Of a stretch of 64,000 nt of DNA, positions 1-12,500 are shown one piece after another. This DNA is from Scilla litardierei. Lineage: Eukaryota > Streptophyta > Magnoliopsida > Asparagales > Asparagaceae. Both the position numbers and the translations under genes were made by a program. How positions within the stretch are numbered: the stretch's first letter is position 1; each line of letters opens with the position of its first letter. The notes beneath the pieces were generated by a model. That model did no database searches and had not been told where the DNA came from. It saw nothing but the letters and a program-made list of their open reading frames with translations. The stretch spans positions 159,074,817 to 159,138,816 of the forward strand of contig CM061132.1 of NCBI GenBank assembly GCA_030789695.1, given 5' to 3'.

Positions 1-528
1 GCCGGCAACCCCAGCTTACCACCAGAAATTTCATATAATATGTTAGAAGAGTATTCTGAATTGTTAAGTATGAGCTCTACCACCTTTGGGTATCGTTCTT
101 GATCTTTTGCACGTTTCCCGACAGGTGGTCGGCGTGGAACACCAGTGTCAATAGCAACAACATGGAAGTCATCATACTTGGTCTCATTGTCAGCATTCTG
201 AGACAACTGTTCAGGATCTTGGCACACTAATCTTCCGTTTACTGAATATGCTCGTTTCTTCTTCTGGAGGGTTTTAATTACTTGTTGCCGAGTGGAAAAA
301 TTATATGCTTCCTCCAAGGCATCTAGTTTAGCAGAGGCCACTTTATCTGCAAGTAACAAATTTGCAGGATTTCCACGCCACCCTAGCTCACGGCAAGGAA
401 GTCTGTCCTCGTTCCTTAGCACAAGGTCCAACATCAAGACCCTGCCAAGGGCTGCAGCAGTATTCCCAGCAGCTCCCTGTGAACCAAAGGCATCTGAACT
501 TTCTAGCAGAGGCGAGCCGTGAACGTAG
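1..528 (-). CDS. PHS1: PHS1 coding exon 8 (partial, runs off window)
   Basis: Open from the TGCAG acceptor (529-531) to the window edge. It encodes YVHGSPLLE, the catalytic-loop-like [13 protein letters not shown] (codons about 390-430) and [20 protein letters not shown], whose D-x-G (about 143-149) is the metal-binding motif of the kinase-like domain. No stop or donor is seen before base 1. Confidence 0.92.
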
Positions 529-3500
529 CTGCAAAAAGGAAATGTGTTGATGATGGGAAAAAATGTCGGTTTCTATTAGAGAATTTATCATTGAAAATAA
601 TGTGACATTTACTTCATCAAAAGCAAACATCGACTCATTTCAAGAGCTTCCAGCAATTCTGAACATGTAATTTCACCAAACTCGTCGCCAACTGACACTG
701 CTGCTTCTCGTGCCTTTTCTGCAGCATCCTTGATAGTTTGCCATTCAAGGTTGGTATTATGGACCACTCTAGCCTGCAGGGTAAGAATATAAGCAGGACA
801 AACAGAAAAGATAATATTGAAAAAGTAAAATTGATACAGACTTGGGGCGTGCGAACTCCAAGCCATTTTGCAAACTCATAGCCCAGACGCTCCGATTGTG
901 TCGCCATTCGTGAAGAAGCTATCTTTATTACTGCTGCTGCTTCTTTTGCAAACAGATCGGTATCGTCTGGGGTGTTAAATAAAGCAAAGAAAACTACACC
1001 CCCTGAGTTCACAGTGACCTGGATTAAATAAAAAAGAGGGTGAGCTCCAATCAAGTCAAGAGGGAGTAGATAAATACCCGTTAATTTACCATATTTAACT
1101 AGAGAAGGAGCTGAAGCCGCACAGAGCAGACTTCCCTGTTTGAGCTGGCACCTCAAATAATTTAAATTTTACGTGGTTGATAACCGCATACAGTTAAGTT
1201 GAAAATGCAGAGTTATAAATCTTAAATTTAAATGTACATTTATAGTATCAAGCCAAAAACTTATTGAAAAATTATTTTTGCATTAAGAAATCCCATTTCA
1301 AGGGTATTATAAGGTATATTATTCGGTCATTACTGTTAGAATAAAATTACACTCCAAAGGACATCATAGTTTGTTTTTTAAAACTATCTCGCATGTTGGT
1401 CCCTCACAAACATAAGGTTGCATCATGAAATAAGCTTATAATATGTATGACACTTATTCCTACCCAAAAATGACGTGTGTTCATCCGTGTCTGACACTTA
1501 CAAATATGTATATAATTATTCACCTTGGGTTTATGTACCACATGAATTATGTAATACTCTCTTTTGATAAAATGTACTTTTTATTGATCAATCACTAGAA
1601 TCAAGTTCTTTTTATATGAATAAAAACCCACAATATATAGTAAATATATATTATGAGATTAATGTGTATCAGGTAACACCTGACCAACTTGGGACAGGTG
1701 CGCTGACGTAGCGGTCTACCATTGGCCGCCCATAAAGCAAAAAGTATTTTTTATCTTTATGGACCGCCAATGGTAGGTCGTCACGTCAGCGCACTGATGC
1801 GATTGGGGTACGTCGAATGAGTACGAGCGGTGCGGCAAATGTGGACGAGATCTCAATTGGTAATAGTTTATTGGGAAATCATACTATTAAATGAGAGACT
1901 ATTAAATGAGAGAGTGATTTTAGGCACCTCATTTGGTAGGGGTTTAATGGGAAATGATGTGATTGGATGGTGCGGCAAATCATACGAGCGGTGCGGCAAA
2001 TGTAGACGAGCGATGCGACAAATCATACGAGCGGTGTGGCAAATATAGACGAGATCTCAATTGGTATTGGTTTAATGTAGAAATCATGACATTAAATGAG
2101 AAATTAATTTTAGGCAAATCATACGAGCGGTGCGGCAAATGTAGACGAGATCTCAATTGGTAATGGTTTAATGTGGAAATCATGACATTAAATAAGAGAT
2201 TAATTTTAGGCACCTCATTTGATAAGGGTTTAATGTGAGAAAAATATTAGGATCCTTGTTTGGTAATAGTTTAAATAAGGGTAATTTAGGCTTTTTGGCT
2301 AATTACCTAATTAGTGATAGACGTGTTATGAATAAGAGGACAATGATCATTAGAAGGATGCATGTCTATGGTGAGAAAAAAGATTGTTCTAAATTAGGAG
2401 ATTTAGGCTTTCGTCTCGAATGTAAAGCTGGGAGAGCAGCCTCCTCTCCTAAAGAGGTCAATTATCTTATATTTCCTTTTCCTTAAATAAATAAAAATTC
2501 CATCTTTTTTCCTTTTCCACCATCAAAATTCTCTTTTTATTCTAATTTTCCTCAAAGATCATATCAAGTGGTATCAAAGCACAACGATTCTGCGGCCATG
2601 ATGGAAGATCACCAGGTGTTTGATGAAATGGTACAAAGAGCTGATGTAATGCGACAAGAAGGGAACAAGTTTATCGATATGAAAACTTTCAGGATGATCT
2701 AACAAGTATGTTGTTGCAAAAACTCATCTCAACAACATTCCCACAGCTAAGGGTGGAACTCAACATTACGAAGTCTAGTTAAATTGATGGGCTGTTATCT
2801 GGTGACTGGATACTACCAAAGTTGCATTGCATTAGGTTCAAAGTTCTTAACTTTTGATCCAAAGAATATTACAGTTTTTTATAAAGAACAAGCTTATAGA
2901 GCACTTGGTTTTCTTGAAGCTGTTGACTCGGAGATGATGAAATTTTATGGGATTTTTCCTGCGAAGGAGACCTGTCCGAAGGACGACACGATATCAAATT
3001 TGAACAAAGACGAAGACAATGGCAGATATGCGGAACAAAATGTACCAGCTTTGGAAAGTGACAATGGCAAAATCATCTCTTTAGAGAAGGTCGTCCAACA
3101 AAAAGAAGATCCAGCTTCATATCTGAACCTAGTCGACGACTCCGACGAAGATCCAATGCAACTCGACCAAGAATACAGAAGGGGGGCAGCGGCCCTCTCA
3201 CAGATCCCTATGGCCCTGCAGTCCCTCTGTAGGGCCCGACAGGGCCCCCGCCTGTGTTGCATGGCCCTTGCAGGCACTGTCTTGGCACCCAAGAGCCTCG
3301 CAGAGCTTCAAAGGTAGACTGTGGGCACATTCGAGTCTTGTGACTAGTTTCATGCCATGATGAATCCACGAGTAACCTTGGTGATTGCTGTTGCTTTTTT
3401 CGGGCTTCGTGGAAGACGATGGAGACCTTGAATGACATTTTGATCCAGGAGGAGGCGAGCACCATTTGGAAGTGAGGACAAGGTCGTTCTTTGGTAGCAG

Positions 3501-6500
3501 AGTAATGATGCGATTGGTGTACGTCAAATGAGTATGAGCGATGCGGCAAATGTGGACGAGATCTCAATTGGTAATGGTTTAATGGAAAATCATGCCATTA
3601 AATGAGAGAGTGATTTTAGGCACCTCATTTGGTAATAATGGGAAATGATGTGATTGGATGGTGCGGCAAATGTGGACGAGATCTCAATTGGTAATAGTTT
3701 AATGTGGAAATCATGTCATTAAATGAGAGAGTGATTTTAGGCCCCTCATTTGGTAAGGGTTTAATGTGAGAAAAATATTAGGATCCTCAAATGCGGACAA
3801 GATCTCAATTGGTAAGATTTAATGTGGAAATCATGTCATTAAATGATAGAGTAATTTTAGGCCCCTCATTTGGTCAGGGTTTAATGTGAAAAAAATATTA
3901 GAATCCTCGTTTGGTAATAGTTTAAATAAGAAGAGTAATTTAGTCTTTTTGGCTAATTATATAATTGGTGAGAGACTTGTTATAAATAAGATAACAATGA
4001 TCATTAGAAGGAGGCATGTCTATGGTGAGAAAAAAGTTTGTTCTAGATTAGGAGATTTAGGCTTTTGTCTCAAAAGTAAAGCTAGGAGAGCGACCTCCTC
4101 TCCTAAAGAGATCAACTAGCTTGTACTTTATTATCCTTAAATAAATAAAAAGTCCATCTTTTTTCATTTCCACAAAGATCGTATCACGCACCTTACCCAT
4201 GTTGGTCAGGTGCCATTTTTTCTACATTAAATTCATATATTGTATATGTAGAACAAATATGCATTTATGGTCGTGTCCTGGTTTCTAAAGTTTGGCTAGT
4301 TCCCGTGTCTGACACCCTATGTCCATATGTCAAAGCGTGATACGTGTCCATGTCTACAAATCATGGAAAATAAGTATTAATTTTCAATTTGTCACATACT
4401 CCACCTCACACGAATACATTTTTGTCCTCAATACACATGCAGCAGCATCCAACATTTTAGCCTTATATTTTTGGAAATTATAATTAACAATATCAACACC
4501 CGTCTTAAATTCATAGGATAACCTCAGACATATCTATTTCGAATATATAACCATCCTACCTTTAAACAAGTGGAACTATGAATAAATTCTCATTCTAGAA
4601 ACAGATACTCACTTAAAAACCAATGCTGTTTTTTTCACAATTCCAGTTTCATATTGCACGTGAATAGCACATGCTAAATAGTAATTATTTTAATGAAAGG
4701 AAAAAAAAGGCCACAAGCAACGGAAATCACCAACAGATTTTGAATATTAGTTATGCACTGAGGAAAAATGTGGCATGGCCATATATACAAATATACAGCA
4801 TGTGGACAGAGAGGTGGCAAAAGAACAAAATATGTAGAAATACAGTTAGGTCCTGAATTCAGCAATCCCAGCACACAAGCAAAGATGGAGATAACCTTAA
4901 GAACAGGCACCACAATCACATCTATTAGTTAACACAGTTGCCCACAATACCTATTCGAATAACGGAATAACGAATCAGCTAGTTAATACAAGTATCACGC
5001 TATGGTCATGTATATGTGCCTAATTAAAAAAACCACACGTTATAATAAGTCGGAATGTCAGAGTGCTGAATGAGGCATTTTTGCATCCATTTTAAGCATC
5101 ATTCGTGGTTGCTACCAAATTATTTAAGAAAATAATGCAAGAAAATCAACAATTAATTTATAAGTGTGTGCAATTAAATGGCTAGCATACCTCCAGAGGT
5201 TTGTTCATTTCATCTTCAGAATGCTCTGCACTGCTAGTATGTTCGGTGTGGTGCAATGATGATAGCCCATCCCAAGAGAAATCTCCAAATTCGATGTCCA
5301 ACATTGCAGCATTCCCAAGCCTTTCCCATAAATTTGGTTCTGAAGGTTGGTCAGTAGGCAGTAAATCATTTGATTCACATTGTATGCCTCCTGAATCTTG
5401 TTCCTCAACACTGTGGTAGAAAAACCCATCAGAGAAATGCAATGACATACATTTAGACACATACGTTAAAGGCACAATAGTTTCTAAGATCGCATAAAAA
5501 GCAGAAAATTGCACAGCGCAAGCTACCATACAGTTCAAAATGCTGCTGGGACTGCTGACCAATAAGAGCAACAGGATAGCAGTGGTGTTTAGTATGTTAA
5601 AGCCCAGGGCCAAGGCCGGTCTGATATTTGGTATATCAAGATACTTAGGTTAAAGGAATAATATTCTCTAAGATCACATAAAATTAGCAAATTGTTCAGT
5701 CCAAGCTACATTAGAGTTCAAAATGGTTATGACCAATAACAGCAACAGGATGGGGCTTGGTATGTTAAAGCCCCCGGCGAAAGCCAGCCTTAAATTTAAG
5801 CCCTTGATATTCATGGCAAGACCACGCCTGAACATACTACCCCGATGTCTGGCTCCTTCGTGACCATTATCATCTTGAAATGCCAAAGATCTCAGATGAA
5901 GGCACAGCCGTCGTCGTCATTGTTAATTATGAAATATCCACCAAATTACCATTGGATGTAAGATGGAAGGAATAGATAATCCAGAAAGATTAAAATATTT
6001 AGATGGAAGATAGTGGACTCAAGCAAATTTTGATTCACTTTTAAATATAACAATACAAAGATTTCTTTATCAGACTCTTGAACTTCTGGCTACTCTTGTT
6101 GTTTCTACTTCTTCCACATCTCCTTGCTAAACCTTCCTTCCAAACTCACTTTGTATAGCCTAAACCACCTACACCTGCTATTACACTTAACTTTCTATAA
6201 GCGTGATTTATTATTATTCATGCACTAAGAAAGGCAAAATTCTTCTCTTGGCCTTAATTAAGATGGGACCCATCCACCTAACAACACTGTATGCTTCGTG
6301 TGGGCTGCTGACATTGAACATGGATTGTCTGCAACAAATTTGACTCTAACGCTGCCCCCTCAAGTTTGTTTAATCATGCCTAGTCTTCATTCAAGTTTCA
6401 CGAAAGTATTTGTCTTTAGCGGTTGTATGAAAATGTCTACAATTTTATCATCCATCCTGCAATATACAAGCTTCACAGTCCTCTCTTTTACTTAGCGGAT

Positions 6501-9500
6501 GAACTGGTACATTGCCCCAATATGTTTGCTTGAGACTATTATCTACCATCTAAGTATTTTAGCCTCTCCATAATATAAATTCATTCACTGACATCCAACA
6601 AAGTGCTATTAGCATAGAGTTTAATCTAACCAAGCCAATTCAACATCATCATCAACATGACGAACATAATCTAACCCCAAATTCAAATCACAAAGAACTA
6701 CGACAACGGGAGATCTAGATGAAAATCTTAGTTGGCTCTCAAGATTTATAAAAGTTTGTTGAAAGCGACTATGCAGAGCCAAAATCAAAAGCAGAACTTT
6801 TCGCTGCTCAAAAAACGAAAACGCGAGTCCTCGAAAAAGATACAAAGGGTGGTGTTCCTCATTTATCGAGAAGCCAAAGGGAATGCTTTCCTAAAAAGCT
6901 TGAACACAAATTCGTCATAAGAGGTTCAGGCGATTCTAGAAAAAACTTGCCAAGGAGCTAAAAAGCAAAAAAGATATGCCTACAAGCATTGAGGATGGAA
7001 TTTGAAAATCTAAAGATGCACTTGTAGAGCTTATTTTGGAATATATTAATAAATTGTAAAATGTTACAAATCAAATGGGAAGAAATAATGAAACTTAGAA
7101 TGAGAGAATAATGGAGAAAATTCTCAGGGTTAAGACAATGCGTTGATTTCATAATCACTGGAGATCAAGAGTCTAATGATATATCAAAAATTTCTATTGG
7201 TGAGCTTCAAAGTTCACTAAAGCATATGAACAAGGTATGAGCAGAAACAAAAGTCTATAGGAGATTATGAAGCAAACATTCCTATGCAAGATGACAATTA
7301 TCAAAGCTCCACAAAGCAAGAGAAACATACAGACGATAAGAAGGCTATAAAGGCGGTGTGGCAAGCCACAAACGACATGACATGTGAATGTCCCAAAGAA
7401 GCCATGAGAATCAAGACCGTCAAGCAAATCTAGAATGGTCAATCCAAAAAGGAAGGGGATGGGTTGCACAAGCAAATCAAGAACGGTCAATCAGATAATG
7501 AAAAGGATGGGATGTGAATCACGAAGAAGAAGATGAGGAATAATTTGAGCTAGAGTGTTAAAGAGTCAAATCTGTTACCGACAACCCATGTTTTATATGT
7601 TAGTAACCTATGTGAATGTATAACTATAAGATGTTACGAGGATGGGCCCTACCAAAAGTAAGGCCAAGAGAAGAAGAATTTTGCTGCCCTTGGAGCATAA
7701 ACGATAAGAAATCATACTTAACGAATGTTAAATGAAATAGTGTATGTTTAGGCTATATAAATAAGTGTCTGGGTTTGTTCCAATCGAAAGTTTTAGAAAA
7801 AAAAACAAAGTTTGTGATGTGATCTATGGGGATAAAATGGGATTTTTATAAGTGGGAAAGTGAAAGGCTATGTTTGGTTTAGAAGAAAAAGAAAGAAAAT
7901 GAAAGAAAGAAATGCGGAAATTGATTTTCTCTTGTTTGGTTAGAAAGAAAATCAAAATGAAAATGAATAGGAAAGAAAATGAGAGAAAATTATACATTGC
8001 AATTTTCTTTCTAATGTTTCCTCCCAACACCTAGGGAAAATGAGAGAAAGACATAAAAATTTAAATTGGAGACTTCTTTGAAGAGGAAAAGTTTGCAAGC
8101 AACCAAGCGAACTCAAAATCTTTTTTTTTCAATGCATTTTTCTATTTAACTTTTCCAACAATCAAACATCAAAATTGTTTTTCTTTCACTTTCTTTTTCT
8201 TTTTCATTCCCTTTCTTTTTCTTTTTCTTTTTCTTTCTTATATTTTACCATAAACAAAATGCATCCAAAAAGATGGAGTTTTTATTGAGAAGAAATTTGA
8301 AAATAGAAAGATAAGTGGTCTCTATTGGAGAGGATGCATCTCTCCTAGCTTTTCCTTCGAGATGAAAGCATAAATCTCACGGCTAGGGTTCGTGGACACC
8401 TAGAACAATAGTCTTCTCAATAATCAAGCATAAGAACATCCCCATGTCCGCCCTAGGCTAATAAAGATGGAAAATTTACAGATTTCGCAATTTTACAAAA
8501 AAGCCTCTAAAGTTCAGAATTTACTAAATCGCCCCTGGTTCAGCCATGCATCTGCGTCACCTCCTGCAGGTGAAGATCGCATCATTACTCCCTCCAACAG
8601 TGACACCTTGTCCTTAAGGTGGAAGTCCGAAAATTGTTGTTTGATCACCTCATAAGACTCCCATGTATCATCGTAGTTTGGTAGCCCCCGCCATCTGATA
8701 AGCACATCCTGGTTCCTTGTAGTGCACTGCCGAACCCCCTTGACCTCTAGTGGCTCCAACAACATCTACATGTCATCTATCAGTATGGGTGGAAGAGTAG
8801 GTGAGAGAGTATGGTCCCCAATGGCGCCCCACAGCTATGACACGCGAAAAGCGGGATGGATGGATGATGTCGTCGGTAAACTCGGCCAGAAAGCCACCTT
8901 CCCAATCTTTGCTGCAATCTCAAATGGGCCAGAGTAGCGTGACGTCAGCTTCTCCTTGCCCCCGATGTGACACTGTCTTCTGTCGGTATGGCCTCAAGTT
9001 CAAATATACTTTGTCTCCCACCTCAAACTGTACATCCCTACGATGTCCATCCGCCTTGGCCTTCATGATTTGCTGCACCCAAGTACTGCTCCACCTGGGA
9101 CACTAGGATCGAACACCGGCTGTAGTGGATCAAGTGTGGAGGGTCTCGACAATAAAAGATCCGAAAAGGTGTGCACCGGGCCGTCGAATGGTAAAAAGTA
9201 TTATACCAATATTCTGCACATGCCAACCACTTGGCCCACTGCTTAGGCGAATCTAAAGAAAAACAACGCAAGTATGTCTTCACACTCCTACTCACCACCT
9301 TCGTCTGGCTATCAGTCTGCGGGTGGTACGTCGTGCTCCTCTTCAATGTCGTATCATACCTTGAACTCTCCAAAAACTGCTCATGAACACTTTATCTCAA
9401 TCGGATACAATTGAAGCTGGAAACCCATGTAAGCGGACTACCTCCTTCATAAATGTTGCTGCTACCGTCACTGTTGTATATGGATGTCGCATAGCTATGA

Positions 9501-12500
9501 AATAGGCATATTTGCTGAGGCGGTCAACCACAACAAGTATGACAGAAAAGCCCTCAGACCGCAGTAGCCCCTCAATGAAGTCCATACTGATCTCCTCTCA
9601 TACCCTCGTCGGTAGAGCTAGTGCCTGTAATAACCCTGCAAGGGCCATAACTAAGTACGTATGACGCTGGCAAACGTCACACTGCCATCAACCTGGCGAT
9701 ATCCCTCTTCATCAATGGCCACTAGCTCTCCCTAACCATCCTCTTATAAGTTTATTGTACCCCCGAATGTCCTCCCACCGAGCTGCCATGGAACTCCTGG
9801 TATATTATGGGAATATGTGAAGAAGTCCCCGGTAATATCAGTCGCCATTGGTACAGCAACCTCAGCCCACTCAACGTATAACCAGGATGCTCCGTCGACC
9901 CCTGCTGCAGCGCCTCTCGTCTGTGTCAACCCTTCATCGACCTCGATCTCCCTCCTCAGGCTCGCACTAAAGTAACACTGGTACTGAAATAGCTGCCACC
10001 TCCACCAACTCCTCGTTGTGGAACACGACATCCTCTGCATTATTCTCCAAGCCCGGCCTATACTTAATCTCGAATGTGTAATCAACCAGCTTGGAAACCA
10101 TTTCTGATGCTCTTCTGTAAACATGCGCTGCTCCAATAAGTACTTTAAACTCCTCTGGTCGGTCCACACAATGAACACGATTTCTGGTGCTCTTCTGTGA
10201 ACATGCGCTACTCCAATAAGTACTTTAAATTCCTCTGGTCGATCCGCACAATGAACATCCTGCCAAGTAGTAGATATGGCCGTCATTTCTGTATGGAGAG
10301 CACTATTGCCATCAACGTTAGGACCATGCGGTGCTACACATACTAGAGGGGGTGAATAGTGTAATGGCAAGAAAAATGTTTAATTAAAGTTACTAAAATT
10401 ACAGCACAATAAGCAGCAAAAATTAAAGAGTATACTCAACAACGACAATCACAAACACAAGGATTTTACCCTGGTTCCCCCAAACTTGGGTATGTCCAGC
10501 CACACCAATATCCACTATATTTTCTACAAAGAGAAGTGAATACAATCTCACACAGAGATACCTCACAGAGGATTTTGTCCTACACAAGAACCCAACCAAC
10601 CCTACACAATGGTCAAATTCACACACAGAGAATTACTAACTCCCACACAAAGAATTAGGGTTAGTTCTACACTAGGACACCAAACTCCCATAAAAAGAGT
10701 AACTCCCATAAAGAGTAAAACTAACCTTCACAAAGAAAGTTAGGTTTCCAAGAAACAAAACAAAACAACACTTACATATGCCTTCATATGATCTTACCAA
10801 TATGAAGAAGAAGGCATACAAGTGAAACTCAAATGCTTGAGATGAGGCTTTGATTGCACTTGATGATTTTTCTCTCTTCTAGGAATGAACCCTAACACTT
10901 CTCACTTGAATGTATGAATGAAGAGAAGAAAGATGTTCTCCAAGAAAAGGAATGAGATTGAAAATCCCATGGAGAAATTTCCTAGAGCTTAGATGCTATA
11001 GCATAAGAGTGAAGCTCTAAGAGTGAATGAAGGAGGAGTGACTTGAGAAGAGATTAAATGATCTTCTATGATTTCCTAAACTTTTCAACGGTTCTAAATG
11101 AACTAAACCAACTCATATATAAAGGAAGCCAAGAAAAGCCCATAAAACCAACCAAAACCTCAAAAGGAAGAAATCTGCAACAGCTAAATTTTGACAGTTT
11201 ACGGTACAGACAGTCGACTGATGAACAACAGACAGTCAACTGGTCAACGGCTATAAAATTCTCAACGACTATAATTTGAGCCAGGACAGGCGACTGTAGA
11301 AGACTACACAAGTGCATGTAAATGAGCAAGTGCATGTAAATGAGCAAGCGTCTATATATCCTTCAGCAGGCGACTGTCACTTGAGATGGAAAGGAGCTGA
11401 GAAAAAACGTAACTTTTGCACTAGCGCCTTCAGACGATAGATGAGCATTTCACAGGCGCATGTAATTTGACAGGCGATTGAAAATACTTCATCGGTCGAC
11501 TGATTTGCAATATGGGTAAAAACCCAGAAACTGCAAGTTACGCACTTGGTACACAGACGACTGTAGAACAATTCTCAGGCACCTGTTTGAAGACAGGCGA
11601 CTGTATGTCTCCAATACCTCAAGATAGAGTCAATAAAAGTTAACTTGAGCTAGTGCACAACAGCCGACAGTAGAAGGCTAGCCAGGCGCCTGGAATCACC
11701 CAGTCACCTATTCTTCCTTCATCAGTCGCATGTTGGAGAGCCAGAAACTCCAATTGAGTCATTTGGCATGATAAACCTATTGAGTTGGATTCTATGATAA
11801 TCCTAAGTAAGGCTCACTAAGATGGTTATATGCAAATGCATGAATGAGTAGACCATCTATCAAGGCATTACAATAATCCTAGACTCAAAAAGAGAAATGC
11901 AAGCAATAAAAGATTACATGGATTACATATTGCATCTCCTAGAGTCTAAGTCGTCAAGCACATGATACCTTGATGCTTCCCAACATCTTCCAAGCTTTGG
12001 CACCTCTTGATGAGCTTCCCTTCATCAAGCTCCAAGCTTTGGCATTGCTTCTCTAGATGTCCATCCATCATCATGCTCCAAGCTTTGGCATTGCTTCTCT
12101 AGATGTCCATCCATCATCATGCTCCAAGCTTTGACTTCATTAGATGATCATCATGACTTCATCCAAGCTTGAGCACTCCATTACTCTTGGAGGTCTTTAA
12201 TATATCCATTGCATCATCCTCCAAGCATTATACTTTGTCTCATCAACATATAATCATTAAGATAAACTGAGACTAAAACATAAGATCAATTAGCACACTA
12301 ACATAATGTATTGATCATCATCAAAACAATGTTAGTCTTGAACCCAAGAACTAACAATCAACTCTAGCACATACTATTTTCAGTCTTGCTCGTGCTGTCA
12401 GCACCTGACTGAAATAGGACATTGGACGCTGATCCTACATCAGAACGACCCCCAAACCATAACCTGAAGCGTCCATCTTCACTACAAACGGTCAGCTGAA

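Larger units (their letters stand above)
1795..4186 (+). mobile_element. Small non-autonomous LTR retroelement in PHS1 intron 5
   Basis: LTRs at 1795-2566 and 3506-4186 both begin TGATGCGATTGG and end ATATCA or GTATCA. A 5-bp target duplication CGCAC flanks the element (1790-1794, 4187-4191). A primer-binding site TGGTATCAAAGC lies 2 nt inside the left LTR. The 0.94 kb interior has no gag, protease, reverse transcriptase or integrase, so it would depend on proteins from elsewhere. The interior carries a gene-like fragment (2600-3160) and a GC-rich stretch (3180-3310). It sits opposite to PHS1 transcription. Confidence 0.88.
1677..4212. repeat. Foldback (MITE-like) element split by a later LTR insertion
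   Basis: Arms at about 1677-1735 and 1757-1794 plus 4192-4212 are near-perfect inverted copies: left CACCTGACCAACTTGG and GTGCGCTGACG, right CGTCAGCGCAC and GTTGGTCAGGTG. Removing the LTR element at 1795-4186 and one TSD copy restores a hairpin of about 139 bp with a short AT loop. No coding capacity. The superfamily is unclear; a target duplication at the outer ends was not obvious. Confidence 0.75.
10316..12356 (-). mobile_element. Solo LTR of a Sirevirus-type copia element inside the chromovirus
   Basis: 2041 bp, reading TGTTAGTTCTTGGG on the minus strand to GGTCCTAACG. The duplication ATCAA flanks it (10311-10315, 12357-12361), splitting the RNase H gene. The body resembles the Sirevirus LTR at 31039 in plan: GTTTTGATGATGA near the start, a cluster of CGAC/GTCG boxes in the middle, and CACCCCCTCTAGTA near the end. 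The last two bases are CG, not CA, perhaps by deamination. No coding sequence. Confidence 0.88.

Noticed and set aside
2235..2490. Small protein gene (about 83 codons) with a second copy at 3886-4119
   Set aside because: Both copies lie at matching positions in the two LTRs of one element; similarity is due to LTR identity, with no known domain.
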